DNA of 64,000 nt from Luteimonas sp. (GCA_024707405.1 JANPZU010000001.1:248001-312000); one strand, 5' to 3'; counted from the first letter of the stretch, positions 29,043-37,800 are shown. A program made the numbers and translations. The notes: generated from the sequence alone by a model not told the origin.

Positions 29043-29792
29043 ATGGCATCGCAGGTCGTTCTCGTCACCGGCGCAAGCAGGGGCATCGGCGCGGCCACGG
29101 CGCTCCTCGCAGCCGAACGCGGTTACGCCGTCGGCGTGAACTATCGGCGCGATGCAGAGGCGGCCGGGGCCGTCGTGCAACGGATCACCGCGGCCGGCGG
29201 GCGCGCCATCGCACTGCAGGCGGACGTGGCGAACGAACAGGACGTGGTCGCCATGTTCCGCCGGCTCGACGAGACGCTCGGCCCCGTCACCGCGCTGGTC
29301 AACAACGCCGGCAAACTAGAAACGCAGATGCGTGTGGATGCGATGGACGCGGCGCGCATCGGTCGCATCCTCGCCGCCAACGTCACCGGCACCCTGCTCT
29401 GCTGCCGCGAAGCCGTGCGCCGCATGTCGACGCGCCGTGGCGGCAGCGGCGGCGCGATCGTCAACGTGTCGTCGGTGGCGGCCAAGACCGGCTCGCCGGA
29501 GGAGTACGTGGACTACGCGGCATCGAAGGGCGCGGTGGACACGCTCACCGTTGGCCTGGCGCAGGAAGTCGCGCAGGAAGGCATCCGCGTCAATGCAGTG
29601 CGGCCCGGCTTCATCCATACCGACATGCATGCCGACGGCGGCGAGCCCGGCCGGGTGGATCGGGTGAAGGCGTTCGTTCCGCTTCGGCGCGGCGGGCTAC
29701 CGGAGGAAGTCGCGCGCGCGATCCTCTGGCTGCTGTCGGACGAGGCCAGCTACTCCACCGGCACCTTCGTCGACGTCGCCGGCGGCCGCTGA
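29043..29792 (+). CDS. SDR family oxidoreductase
   Basis: A 249-residue NAD(P)-dependent short-chain dehydrogenase: TGASRGIG cofactor loop (about 9-16), NNAG (about 88), a catalytic Ser in NVSSVAA, YxxxK as YVDYAASKG, and NAVRPGFI. The start is three bases after the carboxylase stop, so it is in the same operon. The substrate is not evident; leucine catabolism is suggested only by position. Confidence 0.9.
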   Translation: MASQVVLVTGASRGIGAATALLAAERGYAVGVNYRRDAEAAGAVVQRITAAGGRAIALQADVANEQDVVAMFRRLDETLGPVTALVNNAGKLETQMRVDAMDAARIGRILAANVTGTLLCCREAVRRMSTRRGGSGGAIVNVSSVAAKTGSPEEYVDYAASKGAVDTLTVGLAQEVAQEGIRVNAVRPGFIHTDMHADGGEPGRVDRVKAFVPLRRGGLPEEVARAILWLLSDEASYSTGTFVDVAGGR

Positions 29793-29972
29793 GCCGCCCG
29801 GCGGCAAGTTCAGGCCGAGGTTTCCGAATCACTCGCAAGTCCTTGCCCGATATTGGATTCGGTGAGCGGCGTCACAGTGGAACTGCAGCACCTGCATGCT
29901 AGTCTCGGCCTTCCGCCCGGCCGCTTGCCGGGTGCCTGTCCCGACGCCCCGATCCGCGAGGAAGCCTGCGCC

Positions 29973-30479
29973 ATGTCCATCTTCACCAACACCCAGACCG
30001 CCAAGAAGGACGCCCCCTCCTTCGCCGGCGACACGCCCGCCACGCCCGTCCGCGAAGTGCCCGCCGCCGCCGACTTCAACCCGACCCAGGCTGCGCCGCC
30101 GCGCACCGCGGCACCCGCGCAGCCGGAGGCCAAGGAATCGCTGATCGCCGCCGACATCACCATCGAAGGCAAGATCGAAGGCAGCGGCCACGTCCGCATC
30201 GCCGGCAAGTTCAAGGGCGACGTGAACGTACAGGGCAACCTGCGCATCGAGAGCGGCGCCAAGCTCATCGGCGGCGTCAAGGCAAAGCAGGTGGTGGTGG
30301 CCGGCGATCTGGAAGGCAACATCGATTCGGCGGCGAAGGTGGAACTGCTCGACTCGGCGGTACTGGTCGGCGACGTCAAGACCGGCACGCTGATCGTGAA
30401 TGCCGGCTCCAAGATACGTGGACACGTCGAATGCGGCTGGGACGGCAAGGATTCCGGCAAGTCCGCCAGCAACGACTAG
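29973..30479 (+). CDS. Bactofilin (polymer-forming cytoskeletal protein)
   Basis: A 168-residue bactofilin. A disordered Pro/Ala-rich N-terminus (about 1-55) precedes the DUF583 beta-helix, with regular short strands (ITIEGKIEGSGHVRIAGKFK, GDVNVQGNLRIESGAKL, AKQVVVAGDLEGNIDS, VGDVKTGTLIVNAGSKIRGH). Bactofilins polymerise without nucleotide and organise wall-growth or stalk machinery. The ATG at 29973 begins the typical MSIF start; the frame is open to 29853. It is followed 14 bp later by a zinc-ribbon protein. Confidence 0.92.
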   Translation: MSIFTNTQTAKKDAPSFAGDTPATPVREVPAAADFNPTQAAPPRTAAPAQPEAKESLIAADITIEGKIEGSGHVRIAGKFKGDVNVQGNLRIESGAKLIGGVKAKQVVVAGDLEGNIDSAAKVELLDSAVLVGDVKTGTLIVNAGSKIRGHVECGWDGKDSGKSASND

Positions 30480-30493
30480 GCCATCCGCGCCCC

Positions 30494-30862
30494 ATGAGCA
30501 CCCCGCGCCCCGGTGCGGCAGGCGCCACCCGCGCCTGCCCGCACTGCAAGGCCACCATCCTCGAAAGCGCGAGCATCTGCCCCGCGTGCAAGCACTACCT
30601 GCGTTTCGACAATGCAGGTGCGGCGGCCTCGCAATCGACCACGGCGCTGCAGGTGGAAGGCACCATCCGCCACCCGCCCGCCGGCGGCGCATGGGAATAC
30701 TCGGTGGTGCTGACCATCCGCGACGACGAAGGCAATGAAGTCGCCAGGCAGGTCGTTGGCGTTGGTGCGATCCATGCCGACGAGGAGCGCACCTTCAACC
30801 TGTCGGTGGAAGTCATGCCGACCAGCGACACGCGCAAGCCGGGCAAGCGCACGCGGCACTAG
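30494..30862 (+). CDS. Zinc-ribbon hypothetical protein
   Basis: 122 residues with an N-terminal double CxxC zinc ribbon (ACPHCKATILESASICPACK) and a C-terminal beta-rich region (WEYSVVLTIRDDEGNEVARQ). I do not recognise the second domain. Proximity to the bactofilin gene (14 bp) suggests an operon and perhaps a shared role in the cell envelope. Confidence 0.75.
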   Translation: MSTPRPGAAGATRACPHCKATILESASICPACKHYLRFDNAGAAASQSTTALQVEGTIRHPPAGGAWEYSVVLTIRDDEGNEVARQVVGVGAIHADEERTFNLSVEVMPTSDTRKPGKRTRH

Positions 30863-30895
30863 GGCGTTCCCACGGCAAGCACTCGCACGTTTTCG

Positions 30896-30995
30896 TCATT
30901 CCCGCGAAAGCGGGAATCGCTTTTCAACAGACGCATGTCTGGTCATCCAGCTTTCCCGCCTGGTGTCCCGTGGATTCCCGCTTTCGCGGGAATGA
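30896..30995. repeat. Inverted repeat pair with TTCCCGCGAAAGCGGGAA arms
   Basis: TCATTCCCGCGAAAGCGGGA at 30896 and its reverse complement ending at 30995 bracket a 54-base centre between convergent genes. Each arm is itself palindromic. It is the same class as the element embedded in icmF at 16,930-17,017. Confidence 0.85.
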
Positions 30996-31057
30996 CGGGA
31001 CTGAAACCATCTGAATCGAAAACGCTCTGACGCCAGCCACGATCCGCCAGCGCTCGT

Positions 31058-32983
31058 TCAAGCCGCCCGCGCCGAAGCGCGCGCCGAGCGATTGGACAAC
31101 GCAAACCCCACGACCAGCACCAAGGCGATCCCGACCTGGGCGAGGATGCCCTGCGTCGTCGGATAGAGGCCGAGCAGTTCCACGCGCGGGCCGCCATCGA
31201 TCCAGGTGATCGGCAGGTAGCCGGCTTCCTGCAGCGCCGAGACCGCCTTGCCGATCAACACCACCGCCAGCACCGCGATCAGCAGCGCGCTGTAGCGGAA
31301 GAACTGGCCGATCGGGAGGCGACGGCTGTAACGCATCATCGCCCAGCCGATCACCACCAGCACCAGCGATGCCGCGACGCCACCGGCGACCACGCTGCCC
31401 TGGTGGCCCTGGTTCCAGATGGCCGCGTAGAACAGGATGGTCTCGAACACCTCGCGGTACACGACCACGAACACCAGTCCGAGCAGGAAGATGCCGGACG
31501 TCTTGCCCAGCGCATGCCCAAGCTTGTCGCGCACGTAGCGCTGCCAGGCTTCCGCATGGCTCTTGCCATGCATCCAGATGCCGACCCAGACCAGCACCAC
31601 TGCGGCCAGCAGCGAACCGAAGCCTTCGGACAGTTCGCGGCTCGCGCCGCTGATGGTGATGACCCACGTCGCAAGCGCCCGGGTGGCGACGCCCGCAGCC
31701 AGTGCCGACACCCAGCCGCCGTGCAGCCACGGCATCATCTCGGTGCGCCCGGCCTTGCGCAGCAACGCGACCAGGGCCAGCACGATCAACAGCGCCTCCA
31801 GGCCCTCGCGCAGAAGGATGGTGAACGCGGCGACGAAACTGGCGACGGCGGATGACTTGTCCTGGGCCAGCACGTCTTCGGCTTCGGCGAACAATCCGTC
31901 CAGTTCATCGACCTGAGCCTGCAGGGTGTCGGCATCGGCCTTGGACGCGATGCCGGAACGCACGCGCGCCATCGCTGCTTCGATCCTGGCCATCAGCGGC
32001 TGGTCGCGCGACGCCAGCAAGGGCTCGACCGGTTCGAAGCCGTCGAGATAGGCCGACAACGCCAAATCCTTGGCCCGTGCCGCATTGCCATCGCGATAAG
32101 CATCCATCGCCTGCTTGAGCAACTGGCGCGAAGTCGCCAGCGAGGATTCGACATCCTGTGCCTGCGTGGCTTCGGGATGCCTGCGCAGGTAAGCCACGAT
32201 GGCGGCGGCAGCTTCGGCAGATCCCGCGTCTTTCGCCAGGTCGGCTGGCGTGGCACCGACATAACGCTCGAAATCGAGCTTGCCGCGCAGTGCGGCATCA
32301 CGCTCCAGCAATGCGCGCCCGGCGTCTGCATCGGTGTAGGCGATGGCACCGACATAGGTGGCCAACGCCCAGCGATCCTCGACCGGCAACCCGGCGTAGC
32401 TGACCATCGACGTGCCTTCCAGCCCCTGGTCGATCACCTGGTAGAGCGCGAACACGCTGCGCTCGTCGGCGCGTGCACGGTCGGTGAAGTCGATCGGCGG
32501 CGGATCCTGCCCTGCACCCGCTGGGCCGTCGCCTGCGCCGGTGGCGCCATGGCAACTCGCGCACAACTGCCCGTACAGCACCTGGCCGCGCGCGTACTGC
32601 GGCGCGGCGGTCGGCATCAACGGGATCGGATGCGCTTTCACCAGCAAGGCGGCAAGCGCACGCGACTGCGTGGCGATCGCGTCCGGCGCAGCCTTGGCCT
32701 GGATCGCCGCCTGCAGTGCCTCGGCGGCCTGCTTCAGTTGGCCGGATTCCGCGACCGCCGGCAAACCGGCGATGGCTTCCGCTGCAGTCGCCGAGAATTC
32801 CAGCATCTCGTCGTATTCGAGCGGATTGACCACCTCGCCATCCTCGACGGCCTCGCGATAGTCGACTGCGATGTAATCAAGCAGCCGCCAGGTGGTGGCG
32901 ACGGTCTGTTCGGAAGCGAACGCCTTCGGGACGAGCAAGGCCGCGCAAAGTATCAACACGGAGAGCAGGAGCTGGGGGCGCAT
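31058..32983 (-). CDS. Cytochrome c-FTR1 iron permease fusion
   Basis: A 641-residue iron uptake protein. The signal peptide (about 1-23) is followed by a periplasmic cytochrome c domain with CASCH (about 141) and a helical EfeO-like region. A seven-helix FTR1 permease domain (about 380-630) carries both REXXE iron ligands: REGLEALL (about 391) and REVFE (about 509). The family imports iron by coupled oxidation, and the haem domain may take the electron. The start at 32983 lies 9-25 bases from a near-perfect Fur-box-like palindrome, so iron repression is likely. A Mu-like prophage ends about 75 bp upstream of the start codon. Confidence 0.9.
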   Translation of the reverse strand: MRPQLLLSVLILCAALLVPKAFASEQTVATTWRLLDYIAVDYREAVEDGEVVNPLEYDEMLEFSATAAEAIAGLPAVAESGQLKQAAEALQAAIQAKAAPDAIATQSRALAALLVKAHPIPLMPTAAPQYARGQVLYGQLCASCHGATGAGDGPAGAGQDPPPIDFTDRARADERSVFALYQVIDQGLEGTSMVSYAGLPVEDRWALATYVGAIAYTDADAGRALLERDAALRGKLDFERYVGATPADLAKDAGSAEAAAAIVAYLRRHPEATQAQDVESSLATSRQLLKQAMDAYRDGNAARAKDLALSAYLDGFEPVEPLLASRDQPLMARIEAAMARVRSGIASKADADTLQAQVDELDGLFAEAEDVLAQDKSSAVASFVAAFTILLREGLEALLIVLALVALLRKAGRTEMMPWLHGGWVSALAAGVATRALATWVITISGASRELSEGFGSLLAAVVLVWVGIWMHGKSHAEAWQRYVRDKLGHALGKTSGIFLLGLVFVVVYREVFETILFYAAIWNQGHQGSVVAGGVAASLVLVVIGWAMMRYSRRLPIGQFFRYSALLIAVLAVVLIGKAVSALQEAGYLPITWIDGGPRVELLGLYPTTQGILAQVGIALVLVVGFALSNRSARASARAA

Positions 32984-32991
32984 AAGTGAGC

Positions 32992-33008
32992 ATGAGAATT
33001 GATCTCAT
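32992..33008 (-). promoter_or_regulatory. Fur-box-like operator
   Basis: ATGAGAATTGATCTCAT is a perfect 6-5-6 palindrome resembling Fur operators of the ATGAGAAT...ATTCTCAT kind. It overlaps the start region of an FTR1 iron permease gene. Confidence 0.7.
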
Positions 33009-33066
33009 CTAGTGTGCCATAGCTGCCGGCTTCAGTGGCCCTCGCATCCGGCTTGCTGTAAGCCGC

Positions 33067-33105
33067 CACTTGGTTTGCGAACTCGCGACACTTGGTTTGC
33101 GAACT
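33067..33105. repeat. Two direct repeats at the prophage right end (transposase-site-like)
   Basis: CACTTGGTTTGCGAACT occurs at 33067-33083 and 33089-33105, exactly 22 bp apart. Mu end sites R1 and R2 are also 22-bp units in tandem. The position at the host/phage junction makes transposase binding the likely role. Confidence 0.7.
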
Positions 33106-33109
33106 GGCC

Positions 33110-33451
33110 TCAGCGCCGGCCCCGCCGCCCGCCAGTGATTCCCGGCTCCAGCTCGAAAGGTGCGTCCAGCCGGGACGGGACGAAGGTCTCCGCGACGATC
33201 CTCTCCCGGTTCACCTCAGCCCACCGATTGGCCCAGGCGATCCCCCTCGCGCGGCTCGGCACCGGCCTGATTCGGTACCAGCGGTGCCCTCGGTAGACCC
33301 ACAGCTTGATCCCCCAGCCGCCCTGCCAAGTCATCACCTGAGCCACCTCCAGACCGGTCGGGAGCAACTTCAGCATCGTGCCGCCCGCGCCGTCCGGCCC
33401 GCCCACCAAGAGCCACTTGAACCCCTCCGGCGCTGTCGGGCATGTCCACAT
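33110..33451 (-). CDS. Hypothetical phage protein at right end
   Basis: A 113-residue protein with tryptophan-rich beta-like segments (MTWQGGWGIKLWVYRGHRWY) and a basic C-terminus (GGRRGRR). I do not recognise the family. It is the last minus-strand gene before the phage end repeats. Confidence 0.55.
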   Translation of the reverse strand: MWTCPTAPEGFKWLLVGGPDGAGGTMLKLLPTGLEVAQVMTWQGGWGIKLWVYRGHRWYRIRPVPSRARGIAWANRWAEVNRERIVAETFVPSRLDAPFELEPGITGGRRGRR

Positions 33452-33583
33452 GCCGCCACCCTATCCGGCCCCTGTCTCAACGGCCGATTGAACACCTATC
33501 AAAGCCCGTTGGAAGGGCGTTTGCTGAACGTCTCACCGGCCGGGACTCAGGGCTTGCGAGGGCCGCATGCCAGTCTCCCCGCC

Positions 33584-33805
33584 ATGACCAAGAAGCGCCA
33601 ATGGCACCCGACGAAGGCGGCCTGGGCTGCAGCCAGAGCCACCGAATTGCGCCAGCAGGCCGATGCACTCCCCTCAGTCCCGGCCAGCGACTGGCGAGGC
33701 GTGAGCCGCCGTATGCGCAGCCTCACCCGTCTCCACCGCCAGGCGGACGCTCTAGAGCGCCTCGCCCGGCCGGAGCAGGATGAGGCGGACGACCTGCCGT
33801 TCTAA
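33584..33805 (+). CDS. Small basic hypothetical phage protein (plus strand)
   Basis: A 73-residue Arg-rich helical protein (WHPTKAAWAAARATELRQQA, RRMRSLTRLHRQADALERLA). It is opposite to the late operon and its stop overlaps the stop of the methylase gene by a few bases. A weak RBS precedes the ATG. Location and orientation suggest a moron at the phage right end. Confidence 0.5.
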   Translation: MTKKRQWHPTKAAWAAARATELRQQADALPSVPASDWRGVSRRMRSLTRLHRQADALERLARPEQDEADDLPF

Positions 33806-34578
33806 CGCCTCCGGCGCCAGGTGGTGTAGATCCGCTCCTTCCGCGCCGCCCGCTTCCCGCCGATGGTGTAGTCGATCCCGACCGTCTTGCCCTGGAACCT
33901 GTCGAAGCGTGAGCGCATATCCGGGTGGTCGTTGATGGTCAGGATCGCTTTCCCCTTGATGCCGGCCATGACCTCGGCGAGCCGGTCGTACTCCTCGATC
34001 CCGAACGCGTCGCCATAGCCCTCGGTCTGCCAGTAGGGTGGATCGAGCAGAAACAGCGTGCCGGGCGCGTCGTAGCGGGCAATACAGTCCTGCCATCCCA
34101 ACTGCTCGACGATGACGCCGTGCAGGCGTTGGTGTGCGGCGATCAACTCCTCTTCTAGCCGCAGGAGGTTTATTCGCTTGGGCGCGACGCTGCTGGTGCC
34201 GAAGCTCTGGCCATCCACCTTGCCGCCGAATGCCAGGCGCTGAAGATAGTAGAAGCGAACCGCCCTCTGGATGTCTGTCAGGCAGGAGGCGGGCTGGCGC
34301 TTCTGTCGATCGAACTCTTCGCGCGATGTGAGCATCCAGCGGAAATGCCGAACGAACTCGTCTAGGTGATTGGCCACCACGCGATACAGGCGCACCAGTT
34401 CGCCGTGGGTGTCGTTCAACACCTCGACCTTTGCCGGTTCGCGGTTGAACAGCACTGCAGCGCCGCCAGCGAATGCTTCGACGTAGCAGGTATGTGGGTT
34501 GTCAGAGAGCAGCGGCAGCAGGTGCTGCAGCAACCGGGTCTTCCCGCCCGGCCAGGGGAACAGCGTTTTCGTTTTCAC
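33802..34578 (-). CDS. DNA adenine methylase (D12 class)
   Basis: A 258-residue N6-adenine methyltransferase of the Dam/D12 type: the SAM-binding motif FPWPGGKTRLL at the N-terminus, EAFAGGAAVLFNR, and the catalytic DPPYWQTEGYG (about 175). A C-terminal target-recognition region follows. The start is GTG at 34578. It sits at the far right end of the phage genome, where Mu has mom. It probably modifies phage DNA to evade host restriction. The recognition sequence is unknown. Confidence 0.9.
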   Translation of the reverse strand: MKTKTLFPWPGGKTRLLQHLLPLLSDNPHTCYVEAFAGGAAVLFNREPAKVEVLNDTHGELVRLYRVVANHLDEFVRHFRWMLTSREEFDRQKRQPASCLTDIQRAVRFYYLQRLAFGGKVDGQSFGTSSVAPKRINLLRLEEELIAAHQRLHGVIVEQLGWQDCIARYDAPGTLFLLDPPYWQTEGYGDAFGIEEYDRLAEVMAGIKGKAILTINDHPDMRSRFDRFQGKTVGIDYTIGGKRAARKERIYTTWRRRR

Positions 34579-34720
34579 GTCTCAACCTTTGCGATGTGGA
34601 TTCGCCAGGCTTACCGCACTCCCGCGGGGGTGGCAGGGCCTTGGCTAAAGCCACGCGGCTAAGACGCGTGTGTTGCGGTACCTGGCCGGCATTGCCGTGC
34701 CGGTCAGGTGCCCTGTTTCT

Positions 34721-34879
34721 TTACAACCTGATCCTGTTGAACCGATTGTTGACAGCGCGATTCCATCCAGCGCTACCCTCGATCAATGCAGGAAATTTCA
34801 ACCTGACTTGACGCTCGGCCTCTTGCATTCGTGCGATCAGCCGAACGCAGTAATCGGCCCGGTAGCCGATCATCATCAT
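34721..34879 (-). CDS. Small hypothetical phage protein
   Basis: A 52-residue protein (GYRADYCVRLIARMQEAERQ). Its ATG at 34879 overlaps the stop of the upstream gene as ATGA, which suggests translational coupling and is the main support for it. No family recognised. Confidence 0.45.
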   Translation of the reverse strand: MMMIGYRADYCVRLIARMQEAERQVRLKFPALIEGSAGWNRAVNNRFNRIRL

Positions 34880-35619
34880 GGCGGTGCCTCCTGGACTTCG
34901 ATGCCGGCGGAATGCCAAGGCCCGAGATTGTGTGCAAGCGAAGAGATCACGCCGCGCCCGTAGATGGCCGTCGCGTGGATCTCTGCAGCCGACTCAAGGC
35001 GGGGAATGGCGATACACCGTGCCGCACCGGAGAGCGCATAGCGGAGTCTGTTCCAATCCATGCCGCCTGCCAGCCCGCCACCACGAACGATCGACACTGC
35101 GTCGCTGGTGAACGCAGCAGCAAGCCGGCGATATGGCACCCGAGGCGAACCCTCGATTTGCGAGCCGCGCGACCGCTCCCATTGGGTCGGATCAATCAAC
35201 TCGTCGATGAATCCCGGTTCGTGAGGAATGTCGACCGCACGCATAATCGCGATCTCCCCGACCTGCAGCAGCGTATTACCGGCGATGGTGATCACGACGG
35301 TGGTGGTCGGGCTGGTGCCGGTTGGCAACAGGTAGCAGGCAACGGAGCCATCGGCGAGCGCGCGGGCGGTGCCGCTGGCGCCGGCCGCGGTGATGGCGGT
35401 ACCGGCAGCCAGGTTGAGGCCGAGCAACGCGATCACGCCTGGCACGATGCTGGTGGCCAGCGTGATCGTCAGCGTGACAGTGCCGCTGCGCGTGATGCGC
35501 GCGGCGCGCGAGGGCCGACCACCGAACAGGTCGGCGAAGGTGTGGCCCGCCGCCCATGCGCTGCTGCCGCCGCTGAGCGCGACGTTGGTGACAGCCGGCA
35601 TTCCGAATCCGATCAGCAT
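34876..35619 (-). CDS. Phage virion-associated hypothetical protein
   Basis: A 247-residue protein with an Ala/Thr/Gly-rich beta-like N-terminal half (TVTLTITLATSIVPGVIALL) and a C-terminal half with DPTQWERSRG and GRGVISSLAHNLGPW. It follows the tail tip genes and starts five bases after the upstream stop, so it is probably a minor tail or fibre component. No catalytic motif seen. Confidence 0.6.
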   Translation of the reverse strand: MLIGFGMPAVTNVALSGGSSAWAAGHTFADLFGGRPSRAARITRSGTVTLTITLATSIVPGVIALLGLNLAAGTAITAAGASGTARALADGSVACYLLPTGTSPTTTVVITIAGNTLLQVGEIAIMRAVDIPHEPGFIDELIDPTQWERSRGSQIEGSPRVPYRRLAAAFTSDAVSIVRGGGLAGGMDWNRLRYALSGAARCIAIPRLESAAEIHATAIYGRGVISSLAHNLGPWHSAGIEVQEAPP

Positions 35620-35623
35620 TGCC

Positions 35624-37597
35624 TCATCCCCACATGGTCAACGTCACGAGGCCGGTGCCTTCCACGCGCGACACCGACTTCACCTGCACGAGCTTTCCGG
35701 CATCGAGGCCATAGCGTGGATAGGTCACGCGGCCGATGTCGCCGGGTTTCGGCACGGTCTGCAACGTGCCGCGGAACGATGCCTCGAACTCGTTGCGCTC
35801 GGTGCCGTAGATCCCCACCACGCGATCGATCTCGGCCTGGGCGTCCTGCTCGCGCCAGAGCAGCGACAGGAACGGGTCGGACGTGTCGGCGTGGCGGTAG
35901 CGCGCAGGCAGCTCGCCAGCGGCGTACACCTGGCCGCGCCACAGGCCCGTCAACGCATCACGGCGCGCTTGCGGCACCAGCACCACGTCCGTGACCAGGT
36001 CGCTCGGCGAGAGCGCCTGCGCATTGAGCCGATAGGCCATGCGGCGGGTCAGCGTGGGTGCGCGATCGGCACGACGCACCAGGTCGGCCGCCATGTCCGA
36101 GGCCGTCACGTTGAACGCCAGCTCGCCCACATGCGATTCGGGCGCGACGATGCGGGCGAAGCGCAGCACGCCGTTGGGCGCGCGGTAGAACCACGCGCCG
36201 TAGCTGTTGAGCATCGCCACGATCGCCGTGCGTGCGGTCACGGCATCGCCTGCGTAGTAGCCGATGCCGGCATAGCCGCTGGCGGTGTCGATCGCCTCGG
36301 CGTCGGCACGTGACCAGGCGGACTTGCCGATGCGCGCGAACACGTCGGCAAGTGCGCTGGCCAGCGACGCCGGTACCGGCTCGCCACTGACCACGCCAAC
36401 GCTGGAACAGTCGGCGATGACCGGCCCGACCGGCGGATACCGCATCAGCAACTGCTGGTTGTCCGGCGATGGCGCAAACGTCCCCATCTCGGCAATCGAC
36501 CCGCGATCCATGACCATCGCCGGCATCACCGCCGAATCCGACAGCCAGCGCGTGGTGCCGTCGCTGTTGCACGACAGCGCCGGCACGCTGGCCACCGCGC
36601 CGATCACAACGGGCAGCGGCCGCCAGGCGAGTCCGGGAATGTTGGGCAGGAACACGCCGCGATTGATGACGCGGTCGAGATCATCGTGAGGATCTCGCAG
36701 CAGCAGGCGACGGCGGTTGTCGTCGATGACGGACACGCTCTCCAGCGCGAAGCGCGCGACCGGCGATGCACCGTCGACGCCGCTGTCCTTGTCGCCGCGC
36801 CGCAGCTTGACCGGCACGCCGCCCGTGTCTGCCATGACCAGGGCATCGAGTCGACCGGCGCTGTCGATGATGGTGGCTTCGGCGCCGGTGCCATTGATCG
36901 GCTGCGATGCGCCCCAGGGCCAGAAGCCCAACGCCTCGAACACGCTCACGCCTTCGACCAGCAAGCCTTCGTAGCGCGCGTGCGGCGCGGCGTCGCCGGC
37001 TGCGGCGAGGTGGTCACGATCAGCCAGGCGCGCGGCGGGGCCAGCAAGGGCCGGCGTCTTCCAGGCTGCAGCCGCCGCGGGGCCGCGCGCGATCCACTGG
37101 CCGGCATTGACCGACATATTCAGGCCACCGGCCACGGTCGCAGCGAGCGTGGCCGCGAAGTGCAGCGTGCCCGCGAGCGGAAGCGTCATCGTGTGAATCA
37201 GCGCAGATCCGCGGTAGAAGTCGAGGGCGTTGACCGCAAAGCGAATCCGCACACCGACGATCTCGCCCTTGCCGATGATCGGCAGGCCGGTGGCGATCGC
37301 GGAATTGCCCTGCATGACCTGCCCGGAGTGCAAGCGCCAGCCGATGCCGTTGGCATTGCCACCCACCGAGTTGTTGAGCGATGCACCCGCAGTGACCACG
37401 CCCACCACGGCCTGGATCACATCATCGCCCCACGCCACGAACTCGCATCCGACCGTGCCCGTGGAGTGACCGATGTCAGACCGAGCGGCACGCGACAGCA
37501 CAAGCGCGCCCTGCGTCGACAGCGTCAAGCCGCCGTCACGGGCGACAAGGCCCGTGCCGATCGGGGACGACGCAAAGCGGGCGAACTGCTGGCTCAC
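35624..37597 (-). CDS. Phage tail tip/baseplate-like protein with SPRY-like segment
   Basis: A 657-residue virion protein. Residues about 35-160 resemble a SPRY-type beta-sandwich (GIGWRLHSGQVMQGNSAIAT, GEIVGVRIRFAVNALDFYRG). The rest is a long beta-rich region with RVTYPRYGLDAGKLVQVKSV near the end, typical of tail-hub proteins of B3-like siphophages. Its start overlaps the stop of the small upstream gene by four bases. The call rests on position between the tail fibre and phage end and on style; domain names are tentative. Confidence 0.65.
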   Translation of the reverse strand: MSQQFARFASSPIGTGLVARDGGLTLSTQGALVLSRAARSDIGHSTGTVGCEFVAWGDDVIQAVVGVVTAGASLNNSVGGNANGIGWRLHSGQVMQGNSAIATGLPIIGKGEIVGVRIRFAVNALDFYRGSALIHTMTLPLAGTLHFAATLAATVAGGLNMSVNAGQWIARGPAAAAAWKTPALAGPAARLADRDHLAAAGDAAPHARYEGLLVEGVSVFEALGFWPWGASQPINGTGAEATIIDSAGRLDALVMADTGGVPVKLRRGDKDSGVDGASPVARFALESVSVIDDNRRRLLLRDPHDDLDRVINRGVFLPNIPGLAWRPLPVVIGAVASVPALSCNSDGTTRWLSDSAVMPAMVMDRGSIAEMGTFAPSPDNQQLLMRYPPVGPVIADCSSVGVVSGEPVPASLASALADVFARIGKSAWSRADAEAIDTASGYAGIGYYAGDAVTARTAIVAMLNSYGAWFYRAPNGVLRFARIVAPESHVGELAFNVTASDMAADLVRRADRAPTLTRRMAYRLNAQALSPSDLVTDVVLVPQARRDALTGLWRGQVYAAGELPARYRHADTSDPFLSLLWREQDAQAEIDRVVGIYGTERNEFEASFRGTLQTVPKPGDIGRVTYPRYGLDAGKLVQVKSVSRVEGTGLVTLTMWG

Positions 37598-37800
37598 GCT
37601 TCGCCTTGGTCAACCGGGTCTGGCAACTGGACGAAGCTCAGCTCGTAGCGCTTGCCGAGCTCGAAGGTGCGCGCTTCATCCTCGGTCACCTCGAGGTTGA
37701 GCGCGATGTCGTCAGGCTCGGTGGCGACGAACTGCAGCGAAATCAGGCCGGGACGGTTTGCCGCGGCGATCTTCATGTTGAGATAGGTTCTGGTGGCCAC
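37594..37800 (-). CDS. Small tail-region protein
   Basis: A 68-residue protein starting at GTG 37800 with AAGGAA eight bases upstream. It is a compact, acidic, beta-like protein (LISLQFVATEPDDIALNLEV). Overlapping start/stop on the downstream side shows it is within the tail operon. Function unknown. Confidence 0.6.
   Translation of the reverse strand: MATRTYLNMKIAAANRPGLISLQFVATEPDDIALNLEVTEDEARTFELGKRYELSFVQLPDPVDQGEA

Noticed and set aside
33009-33110. tRNA-type att site or integrase-mediated junction at the phage end
   Set aside because: No tRNA or integrase is present and the phage is of the transposable type; direct repeats fit transposase sites.
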